Shown here one piece after another: positions 1 through 7,816 of a DNA stretch of 64,000 nucleotides (its first letter is position 1; each line of letters opens with the position of its first letter). The position numbers and the translations under genes were made by a program. This DNA comes from Chloroflexi bacterium HGW-Chloroflexi-6 (GTDB taxonomy: Bacteria; Chloroflexota; Anaerolineae; Anaerolineales; Villigracilaceae), in assembly GCA_002840685.1 (NCBI GenBank), contig PHBU01000001.1:1-64000 (forward strand), given 5' to 3'. Below the pieces are notes generated by a model that had not been told where the DNA came from, did no database searches, and was given only the letters and a program-made list of their open reading frames with translations.

Positions 1-99
1 CGTCGAATTGCTACTCGTTATGAAAAACGGGCTGCTAACTTTGCCGCGATAATCGTTCTTGCCGCAATATTTCTCTTTTCTGATTTTGCATACAGGCTC
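1..99 (+). mobile_element. 3' end of an IS5-family transposase / insertion sequence
   Basis: Frame 1 from base 1 reads RRIATRYEKRAANFAAIIVL and then a hydrophobic tail. This matches the well-known C-terminal signature of IS5-family (IS427/IS1031-like) transposases (RIATRYdK.AanF.a...LA). The sequence ACAGGCTC at about 92-99 reads GAGCCTGT in reverse, which fits the outer tip of an IS of this group. Immediately after it the reading frame of a CHAT domain begins, and that frame has stops upstream (21, 36, 81). The element therefore seems to end at about 99 inside the CHAT gene. The transposase frame has no own stop and would run on to 166-168. Only the end is visible, so the family call is moderately sure. 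Confidence 0.72.
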
Positions 100-155
100 A
101 CGGTTTTATTGCCAACGGCCAGCCGATCCTGTGCCTGGAAGATGAAACCGGCAAA

Positions 156-1481
156 ATGGACAAAGTAGCCGGGGGCGACCTGGTCACCCGCCTGAAGGAG
201 CTGCCGGAGCGCCCGCGCCTGGTGATGCTTGTCTCCTGTCAGAGCGCCGGCAAAGGCAGCGGGGATGCGCTGGCGGCCATCGGCCCGCGTTTGGCCGAGA
301 TCGGCGTTTCGGCCGTGCTGGCCATGCAGGATAACATCAGCATGGCCACTGCTGAAAAATTTCTACCAGCTTTCTTCGATGCCCTTCATAAAGATGGTCA
401 GATCGACCGTGCAATGAGTTCGGCGCGCGGCATGCTGCGCGATGCTCCAGATTTCTGGGTGCCCGTGCTGTTCATGCGCCTAAAAAGCGGACGCTTGTGG
501 TACACCCCAGGCTTTGGGGATGCGCGCAAGGGGGCGACAAAACTCCCGGCCGTCATCCGCAACATCAAACGCGGACGCTGCACGCCGCTGATCGGGCCGG
601 GGTTGGTGGAACCCATCATCGGCTCGATGCGCGAGATCGCCGGACGCTGGGCGGAACAATTCCGCTACCCGCTCTCACCCAACGAACGCGAATCACTGCC
701 GCAGGTCGCGCAATATCTGACCATCCAGCAGGATGCGCGCTTCCCGTTCGATGAACTGGAAGAGATCCTGACCAAACAGATCCGCGCGCACTTCGCCGCC
801 GACCTGCCGCCGAATCTGCTCAGCGGGCGCGTCAAGCTGAATGCGCTGCTGGATGCGGTTGGCGCAAAACGTCTGCTCGACCCACTCGACCCGTTCCGCG
901 CGCTGGCTGAATTACCCCTGCCGATTTACATCACCGCCAACCAGGATGGTCTGCTCGAAGCGGCGCTCAAAGCCGCCGGGCGTGAACCGCGCGTTTTTTT
1001 GTGTCCGTGGAACGAGTATATCGAGCAGAACCTGGGTGAATACACCGAAGAGCCGACTCCCGAAAAACCGCTGGTTTTTCATCTATTTGGCAGTTGGGAT
1101 GAGCCAGATTCGATCGTTTTGACCGAAGATAACTATTTTGATTTCCTGATCGGCGTCACCAGCAACAAAGACATCATCCCTGAACAGGTGCGCCTGGCTC
1201 TGAGCGATTCAAGCCTGCTCTTCCTGGGGTTCCAGACCGAAGCCTGGGATTTTCGCGTTCTTTACCGCAGCATCCTGTCTCAACCGGGTAGTGTCCGGCG
1301 CAGCCAGTATGCCCAGATCGCAGCCCAGGTTGAACCGGAAGATGGTCGCATCCTGGAGCCACAGGGCGCGCGCACCTATCTCGAAGACTATTTCGGCAAA
1401 GGCGCTGACATCGACATTTTCTGGGGCAGTTCGCAGGAATTCTTGAACGAATTGATGCAAAGCTGGCGGAGCGGAGAATAA
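156..1481 (+). CDS. CHAT protease-like / SIR2-like protein, 5'-truncated by an IS end
   Basis: The coding frame is continuous from about 99 (the codons for the catalytic His and Gly of a CHAT domain) and the first ATG is at 156. The CHAT part shows the His-Gly pair at 99-104 and the catalytic Cys in LVSCQSAG (residue 28 from the ATG). A SIR2_2-type domain follows from about residue 135: PLIGPG, YITANQDGLLEAAL, VFHLFGSWDEP and LLFLGFQTEAWDFR match the family motif series. CHAT domains are caspase-like peptidases and SIR2 domains of defence proteins can hydrolyse NAD. The stop is 3 bases before the STAND NTPase start, so the two form an operon. The N-terminal part of the gene is missing and the IS lies at the break, so this is probably a pseudogene or a truncated effector. 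Confidence 0.8.
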   Translation: MDKVAGGDLVTRLKELPERPRLVMLVSCQSAGKGSGDALAAIGPRLAEIGVSAVLAMQDNISMATAEKFLPAFFDALHKDGQIDRAMSSARGMLRDAPDFWVPVLFMRLKSGRLWYTPGFGDARKGATKLPAVIRNIKRGRCTPLIGPGLVEPIIGSMREIAGRWAEQFRYPLSPNERESLPQVAQYLTIQQDARFPFDELEEILTKQIRAHFAADLPPNLLSGRVKLNALLDAVGAKRLLDPLDPFRALAELPLPIYITANQDGLLEAALKAAGREPRVFLCPWNEYIEQNLGEYTEEPTPEKPLVFHLFGSWDEPDSIVLTEDNYFDFLIGVTSNKDIIPEQVRLALSDSSLLFLGFQTEAWDFRVLYRSILSQPGSVRRSQYAQIAAQVEPEDGRILEPQGARTYLEDYFGKGADIDIFWGSSQEFLNELMQSWRSGE

Positions 1482-1484
1482 CCG

Positions 1485-4400
1485 ATGACAACCAATCCGT
1501 ATGTGGGTCCGCGTTCTTTTGAAACCGGCGAAAAACTGTATGGCCGCGATCGCGAACTGCGCACGCTGTCTGCCCTGCTGATCGCCGAACGCATCGTGTT
1601 GCTGCACTCACCTTCCGGGGCGGGCAAGACCTCGCTGCTGCGCGCCGGCCTGCTGCCGCACCTGCGCGAGGAAAACTTCAGCATTCTGCCGATCATTCGG
1701 GTCAATATCGACCCACCGGCAGAGGTCAGCGCCAACCGCTATGTGCTATCGACCCTGCTCTCGCTCGAAGAAGGCTTCCCGGTCGAAGAACGCCTGCCGC
1801 TGGCTGACCTGGCGGCTTTATCGCTGGATGACTACCTTAACCAGCGCGCCACAGACGAAAACACCTTGCTGGTTTTCGACCAGTTCGAAGAAATCCTGAC
1901 CATCTCTGCCGCCGACCGGGACGGCAAACTGGCCTTTTTCACCCAGTTGGGCAGCGCTTTACGCAACAAGACGCGCTGGGCGCTCTTTTCGATGCGCGAA
2001 GATTATCTCGGCGCCATGGCCCTGTATGCGCGCCCGATCCCCAACCGTTTGGCGACCCGCTTCCGTTTGGATCTGTTGGGCGTGGATTCTGCCATTCAGG
2101 CAGTACAGAAACCGGCCAAATCGGCCGGGGTGGACTTTACAACGCCCGCCGCCCAAAAGCTGGTGGACGATCTGCGCCGGGTGCAGGTCCAGCTCCCTGA
2201 CGGGACGCTGGAGACCCAGCTGGGCTTGTACATCGAACCGGTCCAGTTGCAAGTGGTCTGTTTCCGGTTGTGGGAGGGCAAAGATGCCGGTGACATGGAT
2301 ATCGACGAGCACGATCTGGCCAGCGTGGGCGATGTCAACCAGTCACTGGCCGAATATTATGCCCTGAGTGTTGCCAAAGTTGCCCAGGCCAGCGGGGCAG
2401 CAGAGCGCAGCATCCGCGAGTGGTTCGACCGCAAGCTGATCACCCCGGATGGCATCCGCGGGCAGGTGCGCATGGGCGCAGAGTTAAGCGAGGGGCTGCC
2501 CAACCCGGCAGTGCGCAAACTGGAAGACGCCCACATCATCCGCGCCGAGCAGCGCGCCGGGCAAACCTGGTATGAACTTTCGCACGACCGTCTGATCGAG
2601 CCAGTGCGCGGAGACAACCGCACATGGTTCAGCATTCATTTAAGTTTGTTCCAGCAACAGGCCGTGCTGTGGAGTCAACAAGGCAAGTCAGACGGGCTGC
2701 TGCTGCGCAACAAAGAACTGGAAACCGCCGAGGCCGAGAGCAAATCGCTCAACCTGACCGCCGACGAACAGGCCTTTCTGGAGGCCTGCCGCGCCCTGCG
2801 CGCGCGCGAACAGCGTGACCGCCGCCAGCGACAGTTTATTGTCGCCGGACTGGTGGCCTCCCTGGTTTTGCTGGTGGTTGCCATTTTCTTCGGCATCAGC
2901 GCCAACGCCGCAACAGCCGACGCAAAGGACAAAGCCGCAACAGCAGAAAGCGCCAAGAAAACAGCGGAAGCTGCCAAGGCGGATGCGGATTCCGCCAAAG
3001 CGACCGCGGTAGCCAATGAAAAGGATGCCCAACAGCAGAAATCAAACGCAGAAGCTGCCTCCCGGCGGGCGTTTTCCGGCCAGTTGGCGCTGGCCTCGAA
3101 AAACGTTGTCGAACTGTTTCCGCAGCGCGCCCAACTTCTCGCACTGGAGGCGTTAAAAGTTAATCTGGATGCCGGCGAACCCGTCACGTCCATCGCCGAG
3201 GAAGCCCTGCGCGCAGCCAACGCCCAGGTCAACGGCAGGGGGCTGCCGGGCTTCTCACGGGAAGTTTCCTTCCTGCAATTCACCCGGGATAACCAGTGGC
3301 TAATGGCTGGTTCATCGTACTCCGGAGAATTCCACGCCTGGAAGATCAACGAAATGGACAATCCGGGCTACGTCCCCTTTATGACCACCTTCACCCCGCC
3401 CGACACCATGACCGCAGAAGCCTATTTCAGCGACCAGCAGATCTGGTTTGCGATCGATTCGGGATCGGAAACGCGCCTGTGGCCCGTGTCTGAATTGAAG
3501 GCGGGTGCGGAACCGGTTATTCTTGAAGGCAGCGCCATTATTCTGGCCGATGAATACTCTGTGCTGGAGCGCAAACCTGACCAGGTTGTATTGTGGCGCT
3601 TTGACCCGCAAAACCTGCCGGAAAAAACATCCTTTATTTTGGAAGGCGACTATAGCGGCATCAGTCCCGATTTTACAACCGTGTTCACCAGCAGCCCGGA
3701 GGAGGGTGTGCTGGCCTGGGATACATCCAAAACTCCGCCCGAAAGCAGGCCGTTTGAAAACGAACCCGAGCAGGCAGACCCCGAAATAGAATCTACCACC
3801 ACATCAGCGCGGGCTGACCCCTGGGAATTTATCACCCGCAAGGGTTTCGAGGACGAGTCGGTCATCAGCGCGACCAGCCCCGATCAGCGGTGGCATGCCG
3901 AGGGGGCCTATGGCGGTTCCCTGCGGTTGTGGAACATCGAGCAAGAGCAAAAATTTCGAGTTGATTCCAAAGGCTTTTTGGAAGTCAGTTCAGATGGACG
4001 CTGGATGGTCTCTGGCTCCAGCTTATGGCAGTTAAAGGATGGGATGCCCATCGGGCTGCCAATCGTTTTTTCGCAGGTGGATGTTTATGATGCCGTGTTC
4101 AGCCCGGATGGCCGCTGGCTGCTGTATGTGGCCGGCGGCATCCAGTTGCTTGATCTCAGCCAGGCCTCCGCAACATCGGCCGGCACGCCCCTGAACGTTG
4201 ACCTATCCAATCTGCCAAGCGGCTTGTTGTATTTCAGCCCGGGCAGCCAGTGGTTGGTGACTGGTGGAGGCCCAATTACCGGGTTGTGGGACCTGGCCAG
4301 GCCGCAAGCAGCTCCCATACTCTTACCGGAAGAGTATCTATTGGATGTGATATTTACGCCAGATGATAAACACGTTGTCGGAATAAAAACATCCTATGGA

Positions 4401-5714
4401 CCAACCGATATCCAGCCCAATTTTCCACCGCCCGGAACCAATATTTGGATATGGCAAGTCTCCAACCAGACACGCCAGGTCACCGAGATTGGGAAATTAC
4501 AGCTCGATTACCCATCCATCCTCAGTCAGGATGGAAACTGGCTTCTTGCCCAAATTGGTGTGCCGAAAGCAAGCGGTTTTTCCTGGAGAACAAACCAGAA
4601 TGTCGAACTCTGGGACCTGCGCTGCATTATTCAGAATAGCCCTTGTGAACCATTCGAAATGGAAATACCACCGGGGGCAAATACCAATTACGATGGGGCC
4701 GAGCTCGCTTTTAGTTCCGATTCACGCTACCTGAGCAGTTCTGCTCTCAATAATGCAAGTCAGTTGAGTTCATTCCATATCTGGAACCTGCAAGAAGCCA
4801 GCGGCGCAGATCAGATTGCGCCCAAACTGGTTTACGATGCCGCCGCCAAATACATTACCGCTCTGCCCGTCTGGGAAATCACCCAGCCCATTACCCGCAG
4901 GATTTACCTTTTTGGCGGCGGCGGGGGGGGCGGCGGGGGCGAGCCGGGCAGTTACAAGATCGATTACGGGATCGAGATCATTGCCCCGAATGGCGCGGAA
5001 ACATCCTTGCAATCGCTGATCCTGCGCGGGCACGAAGAACCTGTCGATCGTTACCAGGCCAGCCCCTCCGGGCGATGGACAGTCACGATTTCTGCAGATG
5101 GCGTTAAGTTATGGGATATGGCGGCGCTGCAAGCGGACCCGTTCGCAGCCGCGGTCAACCTGCCTGTGGACTCGGAAACGGTCGGTTCCTATCGATTTAC
5201 CATGGATGAGCGCTGGCTGGTATTGGTTATCAATGATGATGGTGAAGAAAAGCTGGAATTTCTCCCGCTGCGGCTGGATGATATGATGGCGTATGCCTGC
5301 CAATCTGTTGGGCGCAATCTAATCATCAACGAATGGCAGCGCTACTTTTTGAACGCACCTTACCAGAAAACCTGTGAAAATCTGCCCGAACACCAGTCCG
5401 TGAAGATCGCCTTGCAGCCCACGCCCACCAGCCTGCCCACAGCGACAGCTGTCCCGGACGCCGGATCGACATCTGACGAGCAGCCCTCCGCCACGCCAAC
5501 CCTGCAGCCTGGAAGCGTACAGGTTACTTATATTGTCAAAGCGGGCGACAACCTGTATTCGATCGCGAAACTTTTGGGCACCGATCTGCAAACGCTCATG
5601 GATGAAAACAACATCACCAACCCGGATCTGATCAGCATCGGACAGGTGATCGTGCACAACCAGCCTGCCACACCAACCCCAACACTGAGGCCCAGACCAA
5701 CCGCAACCCCTTAG
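1485..5714 (+). CDS. STAND NTPase with membrane segment, WD40-like propeller and C-terminal LysM
   Basis: The 1409-residue protein starts with an nSTAND1-type NTPase: a YGRDREL lead-in, Walker A SPSGAGKTS at about 42-50 and Walker B LLVFDQFEE at about 128-136. A single membrane helix lies at about 450-472. An Ala/Lys coiled coil follows (about 475-535), then WD40-like repeats (LWNIEQ, GLWDLA, LWDMAAL) over about 590-1290. The C-terminus has a Pro/Thr-rich linker and a LysM module (YIVKAGDNLYSIAKLLG) at about 1347-1391. STAND proteins are signal-sensing switches, and the CHAT/SIR2 neighbour would be the effector. The topology implies a cytosolic NTPase and an exported propeller with a glycan-binding tail. 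A Gly run at about residues 1144-1153 is coded by a G-rich tract. The role in defence or cell death is inferred. Confidence 0.85.
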   Translation: MTTNPYVGPRSFETGEKLYGRDRELRTLSALLIAERIVLLHSPSGAGKTSLLRAGLLPHLREENFSILPIIRVNIDPPAEVSANRYVLSTLLSLEEGFPVEERLPLADLAALSLDDYLNQRATDENTLLVFDQFEEILTISAADRDGKLAFFTQLGSALRNKTRWALFSMREDYLGAMALYARPIPNRLATRFRLDLLGVDSAIQAVQKPAKSAGVDFTTPAAQKLVDDLRRVQVQLPDGTLETQLGLYIEPVQLQVVCFRLWEGKDAGDMDIDEHDLASVGDVNQSLAEYYALSVAKVAQASGAAERSIREWFDRKLITPDGIRGQVRMGAELSEGLPNPAVRKLEDAHIIRAEQRAGQTWYELSHDRLIEPVRGDNRTWFSIHLSLFQQQAVLWSQQGKSDGLLLRNKELETAEAESKSLNLTADEQAFLEACRALRAREQRDRRQRQFIVAGLVASLVLLVVAIFFGISANAATADAKDKAATAESAKKTAEAAKADADSAKATAVANEKDAQQQKSNAEAASRRAFSGQLALASKNVVELFPQRAQLLALEALKVNLDAGEPVTSIAEEALRAANAQVNGRGLPGFSREVSFLQFTRDNQWLMAGSSYSGEFHAWKINEMDNPGYVPFMTTFTPPDTMTAEAYFSDQQIWFAIDSGSETRLWPVSELKAGAEPVILEGSAIILADEYSVLERKPDQVVLWRFDPQNLPEKTSFILEGDYSGISPDFTTVFTSSPEEGVLAWDTSKTPPESRPFENEPEQADPEIESTTTSARADPWEFITRKGFEDESVISATSPDQRWHAEGAYGGSLRLWNIEQEQKFRVDSKGFLEVSSDGRWMVSGSSLWQLKDGMPIGLPIVFSQVDVYDAVFSPDGRWLLYVAGGIQLLDLSQASATSAGTPLNVDLSNLPSGLLYFSPGSQWLVTGGGPITGLWDLARPQAAPILLPEEYLLDVIFTPDDKHVVGIKTSYGPTDIQPNFPPPGTNIWIWQVSNQTRQVTEIGKLQLDYPSILSQDGNWLLAQIGVPKASGFSWRTNQNVELWDLRCIIQNSPCEPFEMEIPPGANTNYDGAELAFSSDSRYLSSSALNNASQLSSFHIWNLQEASGADQIAPKLVYDAAAKYITALPVWEITQPITRRIYLFGGGGGGGGGEPGSYKIDYGIEIIAPNGAETSLQSLILRGHEEPVDRYQASPSGRWTVTISADGVKLWDMAALQADPFAAAVNLPVDSETVGSYRFTMDERWLVLVINDDGEEKLEFLPLRLDDMMAYACQSVGRNLIINEWQRYFLNAPYQKTCENLPEHQSVKIALQPTPTSLPTATAVPDAGSTSDEQPSATPTLQPGSVQVTYIVKAGDNLYSIAKLLGTDLQTLMDENNITNPDLISIGQVIVHNQPATPTPTLRPRPTATP
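4914..4940 (+). repeat. G-rich tract coding a poly-Gly run
   Basis: A run of GGC/GGG codons includes an uninterrupted stretch of eight G at 4923-4930 inside the STAND gene. Such runs are slippage-prone. A one-base change here would remove the last WD40 repeats and the LysM module. It may also be an assembly artefact. Confidence 0.6.
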
Positions 5715-5747
5715 CCATTTTACGCGACTCCCCAGGCTGCCCACTTT

Positions 5748-5777
5748 CGCGCCCGGTTATGAACAATGCCGGGCGCG
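5748..5777 (+). terminator. Hairpin downstream of the STAND gene
   Basis: Perfect 9-bp arms CGCGCCCGG and CCGGGCGCG enclose a 12-base loop, 34 bases after the stop of the STAND NTPase gene. No T-run follows, so it is a stem-loop of terminator position rather than a classical intrinsic terminator. Confidence 0.5.
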
Positions 5778-5863
5778 TTCCCGTGTTGTATCCGCCTTTT
5801 GTGTCGCTGACAAGAAAAAAACACCCAGATCAGTGAACAACAATACAAATTTACAATTAAGCT

Positions 5864-5869
5864 TATAAT
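5864..5869 (+). promoter_or_regulatory. Candidate -10 box of the RiPP operon
   Basis: TATAAT lies 13 bases before the ATG of the HprK-like gene. If used, transcription would start about 6 bases before the ATG, and no Shine-Dalgarno sequence is present, which suggests a leaderless mRNA. No good -35 box is visible at the expected distance. Confidence 0.4.
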
Positions 5870-5882
5870 TTGACCATCTACT

Positions 5883-6812
5883 ATGAACAACATCCCGTCC
5901 GCAAATACCTCATACCTGTATCGAGCCTACGGGTTGAACATCGAATCAGAGATCGCTTTCCCTGAAATGGAAATCGGGCAGGGGCAGGCAGATGTAATGA
6001 TTCAGCTTGCGTCCGGGCTGCCTCGCGAACTGCCAGAGCCAGCCAGATGCGGTTGGCGTTTTCAGGCCCAACCCAGCCAGGTTTTGCTGACCACCACCCA
6101 GACCTACACACTAATCAGCGATGGAAAGAGAATACAAACTGAGCTCAAAGCTGGGGCAAATATCCGCGACGTTCGCCTTTTGCTGCTCAGCTGGGGCATG
6201 GGGGCCTTGTTCCATCAGCGCGGCATCCTCCCCTTGCACGGTTGCGCGATGGAAGTCGATGGAGGTTGTGTCGTTTTTTGCGCCGCATCCGGCGTCGGGA
6301 AATCCACCCTGACGATGAACCTGCTCAGGCTGGGGTATCACTTTTTGGATGATAATGTTGCCGCCGTGCACAAGGAAAACGGGCAGCCAATTGTTCATCC
6401 TGGGCTAAAACAGCTCAAGCTTTTGCCTGATACGATGAAAAACTTTGGGCTTTCCCCGGAAAAACACGAGATGATCCATAGCAACGAGAGCAAGTACACG
6501 GTGATCCTGTCAGAAAACCATGCCAACCGGGCTTTGTCCCTGCGCCGGATCTATCTCTTAAAACGCTCCCGATCCAACCGGCTGCAAATGCGCGAATTAA
6601 AGGGCCAGGAAAAAGCCGAGGCATTGCAGAAACAGATCTTTCATGCGCGCTACATCCAGGGGCTGGGGATTGCCCGCGAACACTATTCCCAAATGCTGTG
6701 GCTGGCCGGGAAAACCCAGGTTATCGAAGCCATTTTGCCTGACCCGCGCCCCCAACCAGAAGAAATTGCGCTACAATTATTGGAAGACAATGCCCGGCGA
6801 AACAAATTTTAA
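5883..6812 (+). CDS. HprK-like kinase of a RiPP cluster
   Basis: The 309-residue protein carries the C-terminal fold signature of HPr kinase/phosphorylase: LHGCAMEVDGG, then the P-loop ASGVGKST at about 135-142, and FLDDNVAAV shortly after. Full HprK features for Hpr recognition are not evident. Such short HprK-like proteins occur in lasso-peptide and other PqqD-containing clusters. In the paeninodin system one phosphorylates the C-terminal Ser of the precursor. Here both precursor peptides also end in Ser. It is the first gene of a tight operon, with 17 bases to the PqqD-like gene. The kinase assignment is firm at family level; the substrate is inferred. Confidence 0.8.
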   Translation: MNNIPSANTSYLYRAYGLNIESEIAFPEMEIGQGQADVMIQLASGLPRELPEPARCGWRFQAQPSQVLLTTTQTYTLISDGKRIQTELKAGANIRDVRLLLLSWGMGALFHQRGILPLHGCAMEVDGGCVVFCAASGVGKSTLTMNLLRLGYHFLDDNVAAVHKENGQPIVHPGLKQLKLLPDTMKNFGLSPEKHEMIHSNESKYTVILSENHANRALSLRRIYLLKRSRSNRLQMRELKGQEKAEALQKQIFHARYIQGLGIAREHYSQMLWLAGKTQVIEAILPDPRPQPEEIALQLLEDNARRNKF

Positions 6813-6829
6813 ACTGGAAGGGAAAAACC

Positions 6830-7111
6830 ATGAGCGCCATCGCCAACAATTCAATCCTGACCCGCAACCCCGAAATGATCGCCGGAGAGATCGATGGCCA
6901 ACTGGTTATGGTCAGCATCGAGAGCGGGAAATACTTGCACCTGAACAAAGTTGCCAGCCGCATCTGGGAAATTCTGGAAAAACCAGATACATTTGAAAAC
7001 TTGTGTGCTATACTAATCCAAGAATACGATATAAATATTGAAAGTTGTCAGCTTGAGGTGGGTGGGTTTTTGCAAGAGCTTTTGGAACAGAATGCCATTT
7101 CGATTGCCTAA
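6830..7111 (+). CDS. PqqD-family RiPP recognition protein (B1-like)
   Basis: The 93-residue protein has the PqqD pattern: N-terminal strands with GEIDGQLVMVS, then the hallmark SGKYLHLNKVASRIWEIL, then a helical tail. PqqD-like proteins are RiPP recognition elements that bind the leader peptide and present it to modifying enzymes. In lasso clusters this is the split B1 protein. An RBS-like GGAAGGG lies before the ATG, and the first precursor gene follows after 23 bases. A decayed second copy lies at about 7396-7512. Confidence 0.88.
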   Translation: MSAIANNSILTRNPEMIAGEIDGQLVMVSIESGKYLHLNKVASRIWEILEKPDTFENLCAILIQEYDINIESCQLEVGGFLQELLEQNAISIA

Positions 7112-7134
7112 TATTTTTCAAAAGGGAGACTATT

Positions 7135-7287
7135 ATGGAACCAAAAGAAAAACTTCAAAGCGATACAATTGAACAGAAAAAACTATGGGAGACCCCCAAG
7201 GTTATGGAGGTTAGCGCCAATGACGCCACCCAAAATGGCCCATTGACTGCTAGCGCAGCCTTGGATGCCGGCTTCGGATATAGTTAA
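7135..7287 (+). CDS. RiPP precursor peptide A (50 aa)
   Basis: The small gene begins at ATG 7135 after GGGAG. Its product starts MEPKEKLQ and has the leader motif KKLWETPKVMEVSANDATQN, then a core-like tail ending FGYS. It aligns over its full 50 residues with precursor B: shared MEPKEKLQ, W.TP.V.EV.A.DATQNG, an Ala/Ser stretch, one Asp at residue 44, and terminal GYS. The W..P.V....T pattern recalls lasso-peptide leaders (Y..P.L......T). An Asp 10-11 residues after the putative cleavage region does not fit the usual 7-9 residue lasso ring, so the final structure is open. Position between the recognition protein and modifying enzymes supports the call. Confidence 0.82.
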   Translation: MEPKEKLQSDTIEQKKLWETPKVMEVSANDATQNGPLTASAALDAGFGYS

Positions 7288-7301
7288 TTCGTTCAAATTT
7301 A

Positions 7302-7395
7302 ATCAAAATTTTGTACTGATGGGAATGTAACCTGTTTTACCTGTTGCCGATCGCAAAATGCCCTTATTGCCCAAGGGCATTTTGTTTAAATCTGG
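7302..7395 (+). pseudogene. Decayed copy of the glycosyltransferase 5' end
   Basis: The stretch after precursor A matches the stretch after precursor B, including the first ~30 codons of the glycosyltransferase (7817 onwards). Shared blocks are AAAATTTTGTA, CCTGTT, GTTGCCGATC and TTGCCCAAGGGCATTTTGTT. The start ATG has become ATC and small deletions break the frame. It is a non-coding remnant of a duplicated module. Confidence 0.8.
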
Positions 7396-7512
7396 CCCGC
7401 CAGCCCGAGATGATTATCACGGAGATCGATGGCTGGTTATGGCCAGCCTCGAAAGCGGGAAATACCTGTACCTGAACAAAGTCCGCGGTCAACTCTAAAA
7501 AGCCAGATGCTT
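7396..7512 (+). pseudogene. Decayed copy of the PqqD-like gene
   Basis: This stretch matches the PqqD-like gene at 6860-7000. Shared blocks include GAGATCGATGG, GGTTATGG, AGCGGGAAATACCTG (one change), ACCTGAACAAAGT and AGCCAGAT. It is frame-broken and ends at the long hairpin. Its place before precursor B mirrors the true pqqD-precursor order. Confidence 0.8.
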
Positions 7513-7562
7513 CCGCGATTGATATGCTATTCTCCTGCGAGGAGATGATATCAATCGCGGAA
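7511..7562. repeat. Strong hairpin between the precursor genes
   Basis: Perfect 15-bp arms TTCCGCGATTGATAT (7511-7525) and ATATCAATCGCGGAA (7548-7562) enclose a loop that itself can pair (CTCC with GGAG). It lies 87 bases before the ATG of precursor B. It could attenuate, protect or separate the two precursor transcripts. Confidence 0.7.
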
Positions 7563-7649
7563 TTTGCCAATTTTGGATAAGCAAGTTTGCGCAAGGGCTT
7601 TGGAATGACCGCTCTATTTCAATTATATAATTTCAAAATGGAGATTAGC

Positions 7650-7802
7650 ATGGAACCAAAAGAGAAACTTCAAACCATCGGATCTGAACCCAAGAAACAA
7701 TGGCAGACACCAGATGTCAGGGAAGTCGGCGCAAAGGATGCCACCCAAAATGGAGCACTGGCAGCATCCACAGCCTTTGATGGCATCGAAGGGTATAGCT
7801 AA
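7650..7802 (+). CDS. RiPP precursor peptide B (50 aa)
   Basis: The start ATG 7650 follows GGAG. The 50-residue product aligns with precursor A without gaps: MEPKEKLQ, KKQWQTPDVREVGAKDATQN and the terminal EGYS. Residues 45-48 are the most different part of the tails (GIEG here, AGFG in A). That is the pattern expected of a conserved leader with a more variable product region. Fourteen bases separate it from the glycosyltransferase. Conservation of length and termini between the copies while the rest of the duplicated module decayed suggests selection on both precursors. Confidence 0.82.
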   Translation: MEPKEKLQTIGSEPKKQWQTPDVREVGAKDATQNGALAASTAFDGIEGYS

Positions 7803-7816
7803 CTCGTTTTACGCAA

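Noticed and set aside
7135-7802. Classical lasso peptide precursors
   Set aside because: The leader is lasso-like, but the only Asp in a plausible ring position is 10-11 residues from the likely core start and the B2 peptidase is missing, so a plain lasso call was not made.
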